Made by a program: the position numbers and the translations under genes. The notes beneath the pieces were generated by a model, which did no database searches, was not told where the DNA came from, and saw nothing but the letters and a program-made list of their open reading frames with translations. A DNA stretch of 37,692 bases from the NCBI RefSeq assembly GCF_000739895.2, contig NZ_BBJS01000049.1, positions 1 through 37,692 on the forward strand, written 5' to 3'. Below, piece after piece: positions 35,910 through 37,692 of the stretch; the stretch's first letter is position 1; each line of letters opens with the position of its first letter. This stretch comes from Sphingomonas paucimobilis NBRC 13935 (GTDB taxonomy: Bacteria > Pseudomonadota > Alphaproteobacteria > Sphingomonadales > Sphingomonadaceae).

Positions 35910-36692
35910 TTACCCCACATAAATGCCCGCAACCCGCCACGCGCCGTCTTCGCGCTCCAGCGTCAGCGTTTCGACGATGTCCGCCGAGGTCCCGAACCGC
36001 GTATTGAAACGCACCATCCGATAACCGGCGGGTGGCGCGGGAATGTCGTCCTGGCTCAGCAAGGTCCGCGACACCATCCTGCCCAGCGGCGTCCGCACCT
36101 TTTCCGACGTCGCGGCCCAGACCTGTTCGGTGTTGAGCTTGCGGAAACTGCTGGTCGTCAGGCGGTAGCTCTCGGCCCAGCGCCCCTGGTCGATCAGTTG
36201 CAGGAAACGCCGGGCCGCCTCCACCACCGCCGGGTCGGCGGCCGTCGCGGAAACCGGGGCCGCTTGTGGCGGGGCGGAGGCCATCTGGGTCAGGCCGCCA
36301 AGGGCGAATAGTCCGAGGACTAGGGTCATGAGGGTCGCTCCGATGATGATCCGGGGACGGCGGATGCCGTGTCCCACGCCGACAACCGGCGCCCGGCTTT
36401 CATCCGTCATCGGCTGCGGCGGGGCCTCCCCGATCCTTCTGTCCCCCATATATTCGGGGGGCGGCGATGCGATCGCCCCGCCTTCCGCATCCAGAAGCAT
36501 CCGCACCGCTTCCCGGCTGCTCGACACCGACAGCTTGCGACGCGCGTCCCGCAGCCGTTCGTTGATGGTATGGACCGATAGGTCGAGTTGCTGCGCGACC
36601 GACTTGGCGTCATGGCCCCGCACGATCAGGCGCAGCGTCTGCTTCTCCTTTTCGGTCAGCGCCGTGAGGCCGTGTCTCTCCCGCATGGTCAT
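35910..36692 (-). CDS. Membrane-anchored LuxR-type HTH protein with DUF4019-like C-terminal domain
   Basis: 260 residues from ATG 36692 (AGGGCAGGGG just upstream; longer frames run into a repeat). A LuxR/GerE-type HTH (about 11-70) reads LTALTEKEKQTLRLIVRGHD, then AKSVAQQLDLSVHTINERLR and DARRKLSVSSSREA. A linker and one TM helix follow (about 113-136, RIIIGATLMTLVLGLFAL), so the remaining domain (151-260) is periplasmic. That domain has AARRFLQLIDQGRWAESYRL and MVSRTLLSQDDIPAPP, matching the DUF4019 pattern. The design, DNA-binding inside and sensor outside, resembles ToxR/CadC-type one-component regulators. Target and signal unknown. Confidence 0.85.
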   Translation of the reverse strand: MTMRERHGLTALTEKEKQTLRLIVRGHDAKSVAQQLDLSVHTINERLRDARRKLSVSSSREAVRMLLDAEGGAIASPPPEYMGDRRIGEAPPQPMTDESRAPVVGVGHGIRRPRIIIGATLMTLVLGLFALGGLTQMASAPPQAAPVSATAADPAVVEAARRFLQLIDQGRWAESYRLTTSSFRKLNTEQVWAATSEKVRTPLGRMVSRTLLSQDDIPAPPAGYRMVRFNTRFGTSADIVETLTLEREDGAWRVAGIYVG

Positions 36693-36771
36693 CGCCCCTG
36701 CCCTATGGTCGGGCCGGGCGTGTCGCCAACCCCCAATAATTTGTATCATCGGATTGAGCGCGGCGCGTGGG

Positions 36772-36796
36772 CTTCGACTTCGCTCAGCCTGAAAGG
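36772..36796 (+). repeat. Short palindromic intergenic repeat, copy 8
   Basis: CTTCGACTTCGCTCAG then CCTGAAAGG and AGCTTGGGG, a variant flank. Pairs with copy 9, 80 bp end to end. Confidence 0.85.
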
Positions 36797-36826
36797 AGCT
36801 TGGGGATCGAGACTGTTTTCCCACAG

Positions 36827-36851
36827 CCGTTCAGGCTGAGCGAAGTCGAAG
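36827..36851 (-). repeat. Short palindromic intergenic repeat, copy 9
   Basis: CCGTTCAGG then CTGAGCGAAGTCGAAG, identical to copy 4. Lies 89 bp before the YitT-family start. Confidence 0.85.
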
Positions 36852-36939
36852 CCGACGACCACCGCCCACCAATTGGCTTGCAGGGACATATGCGGTAGAA
36901 GCCCGAAAACTGCCGCCAGAAGCAGACCGCCAGGAGCGG

Positions 36940-37611
36940 ATGCCGGACCCCATATCCGGACCCTCGATGACCGCAGCGACCGCCTCCCCTGCCGACACCC
37001 CGCCGCCCAGCCCGATCGGCCGGCCGCATAGCTTGCTCGAAGACGCCTATGCGATCTTCATCGGCTGCGCGCTGCTGATCGTGGGGCTGGTGTTCCTGAA
37101 AGCGGCGGGGCTGGTGACGGGCGGGATCGCGGGGGTTGCGCTGTTGCTGTCCTATCTGATCCCGCTGCCCGCCGGCGTGCTGTTCACGCTGGTCAACATC
37201 CCCTTCTTCCTGTTCGCGCACAAGGTGATGGGCGCGCGGTTCGCGGTGAAGACGGTGCTGGTTAATATCGGCATCGGCGCGGCATCGGCGATCACGCGCG
37301 TGTCGGTGCATGTCGATACGGTGCACCCGGCCTTTGCCGCACTGGTCGGCGGCACGGTGATCGGCATGGGCATATTGGCGCTCGCCCGGCATCAGGCGGG
37401 CGTGGGCGGCACCGGCGTCATCACCATCTGGCTCTATCGCAAGCGAGGATGGAATATGGGCATGACGCAGGTGGCGCTCGACGTCTTCATCCTGTCGCTG
37501 GCCATTCCGGTGGTGACCGGGCCACAACTCGCCTGGTCGGCGGTCAGCGCGGCGGCGATCAGCCTGATCCTCTTCGCCTGGCACCGGCCGGGGCTGTATA
37601 TGGGGCGGTAA
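36940..37611 (+). CDS. YitT family membrane protein
   Basis: 223 residues. Five to six hydrophobic segments (starting about residue 37) carry the family blocks YAIFIGCALLIVGLVFLKAA, GLVTGGIAGVALLLSYLIPL and ALARHQAGVGGTGVITIWLY, plus a conserved NMGMTQVALDVFIL. YitT/DUF161 proteins are inner-membrane proteins of unsettled function; no C-terminal cytoplasmic DUF2179 domain is present, so it is the short form. ATG 36967 is an alternative start, and Shine-Dalgarno evidence does not clearly separate the two. Divergent from the HTH-DUF4019 gene, with a repeat pair between. Confidence 0.92.
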   Translation: MPDPISGPSMTAATASPADTPPPSPIGRPHSLLEDAYAIFIGCALLIVGLVFLKAAGLVTGGIAGVALLLSYLIPLPAGVLFTLVNIPFFLFAHKVMGARFAVKTVLVNIGIGAASAITRVSVHVDTVHPAFAALVGGTVIGMGILALARHQAGVGGTGVITIWLYRKRGWNMGMTQVALDVFILSLAIPVVTGPQLAWSAVSAAAISLILFAWHRPGLYMGR

Positions 37612-37620
37612 TTCTTTTTT

Positions 37621-37639
37621 CCTCCCCTGTAAGGGGAGG
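37621..37639. repeat. G/C-rich palindrome at the window end
   Basis: CCTCCCCT / AGGGGAGG with loop GTA, preceded by TTTTTT and followed by AACAGCGAAGCTGGTGGAGG. Resembles the CCCCC/GGGG palindromes at 32905-33004 and may be a second dispersed repeat family. The T-run is on the wrong side for a plus-strand terminator. Confidence 0.55.
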
Positions 37640-37692
37640 GAAACAGCGAAGCTGGTGGAGGGGGTGTCACCCTATCGAGAGCGGGATACCCC

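Overview
This window looks like a chromosomal segment of a sphingomonad (Alphaproteobacteria, Sphingomonadales). The base composition is GC-rich, and the gene set fits: the alphaproteobacterial addB-addA recombination cluster, a DivL-like tyrosine pseudo-histidine-kinase, CC0125-type lipoprotein, TonB-dependent receptor, SecA with the zinc-binding tail, amgK/murU cell-wall recycling genes and an M2 peptidase. Most of it is housekeeping or envelope biology. I see no CRISPR array, prophage, integron, intact insertion sequence, rRNA or tRNA.

Layout. 1-2.2 kb: the 5' part of a TonB-dependent receptor gene and a TetR regulator, both on the minus strand, with similar TTCTTT-N5/6-AAAGAA motifs upstream of each. 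2.1-4.5 kb: a DeoR-type regulator, a YbjJ-like MFS transporter and what looks like a truncated HAD phosphatase, followed by a non-coding, hairpin-rich stretch. 4.5-8.5 kb, minus strand: a chemoreceptor ending in a CheR-docking-like pentapeptide, a glutathionylspermidine-synthase-like ATP-grasp enzyme with its YgiB-like lipoprotein partner, and a glycine-zipper protein. 8.5-14 kb: YjbQ, a CC0125-type lipoprotein, secA and small exported or TonB-like proteins. 14-16 kb: argJ and a glutathione S-transferase.

16-27.6 kb is the core of the window, a long minus-strand operon read in the order divL-like, tsaE, amgK, murU, addB, addA, trxA. The first five genes overlap one another by 1-13 bp. A 204-bp gap carrying three copies of a short palindromic repeat separates addB from addA. 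The operon joins a cell-cycle signalling pseudokinase, tRNA t6A synthesis, peptidoglycan recycling and double-strand-break repair.

27.6-32.8 kb: ahcY, with a perfect 20-bp palindromic candidate operator upstream, then yqgE, a Prx5-type peroxiredoxin, a small Ala/Lys-rich protein, AMP nucleosidase and a basic Pro/Lys-rich protein with a C-terminal membrane segment. 32.8-37.7 kb: an M2 metallopeptidase, an alpha/beta hydrolase, a membrane-anchored LuxR-type HTH protein with a DUF4019-like domain, and a YitT-family membrane protein. The gaps between these genes carry further copies of the short repeat, nine in the window, mostly as inverted pairs 80-95 bp long.

The most rewarding items are the DivL-like protein with Tyr at the phospho-acceptor position, the inverted-pair repeat family, the ahcY operator, the shared TetR/TonB-receptor motif and the membrane-bound HTH-DUF4019 protein. 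I did not find a convincing wholly new multi-gene system.
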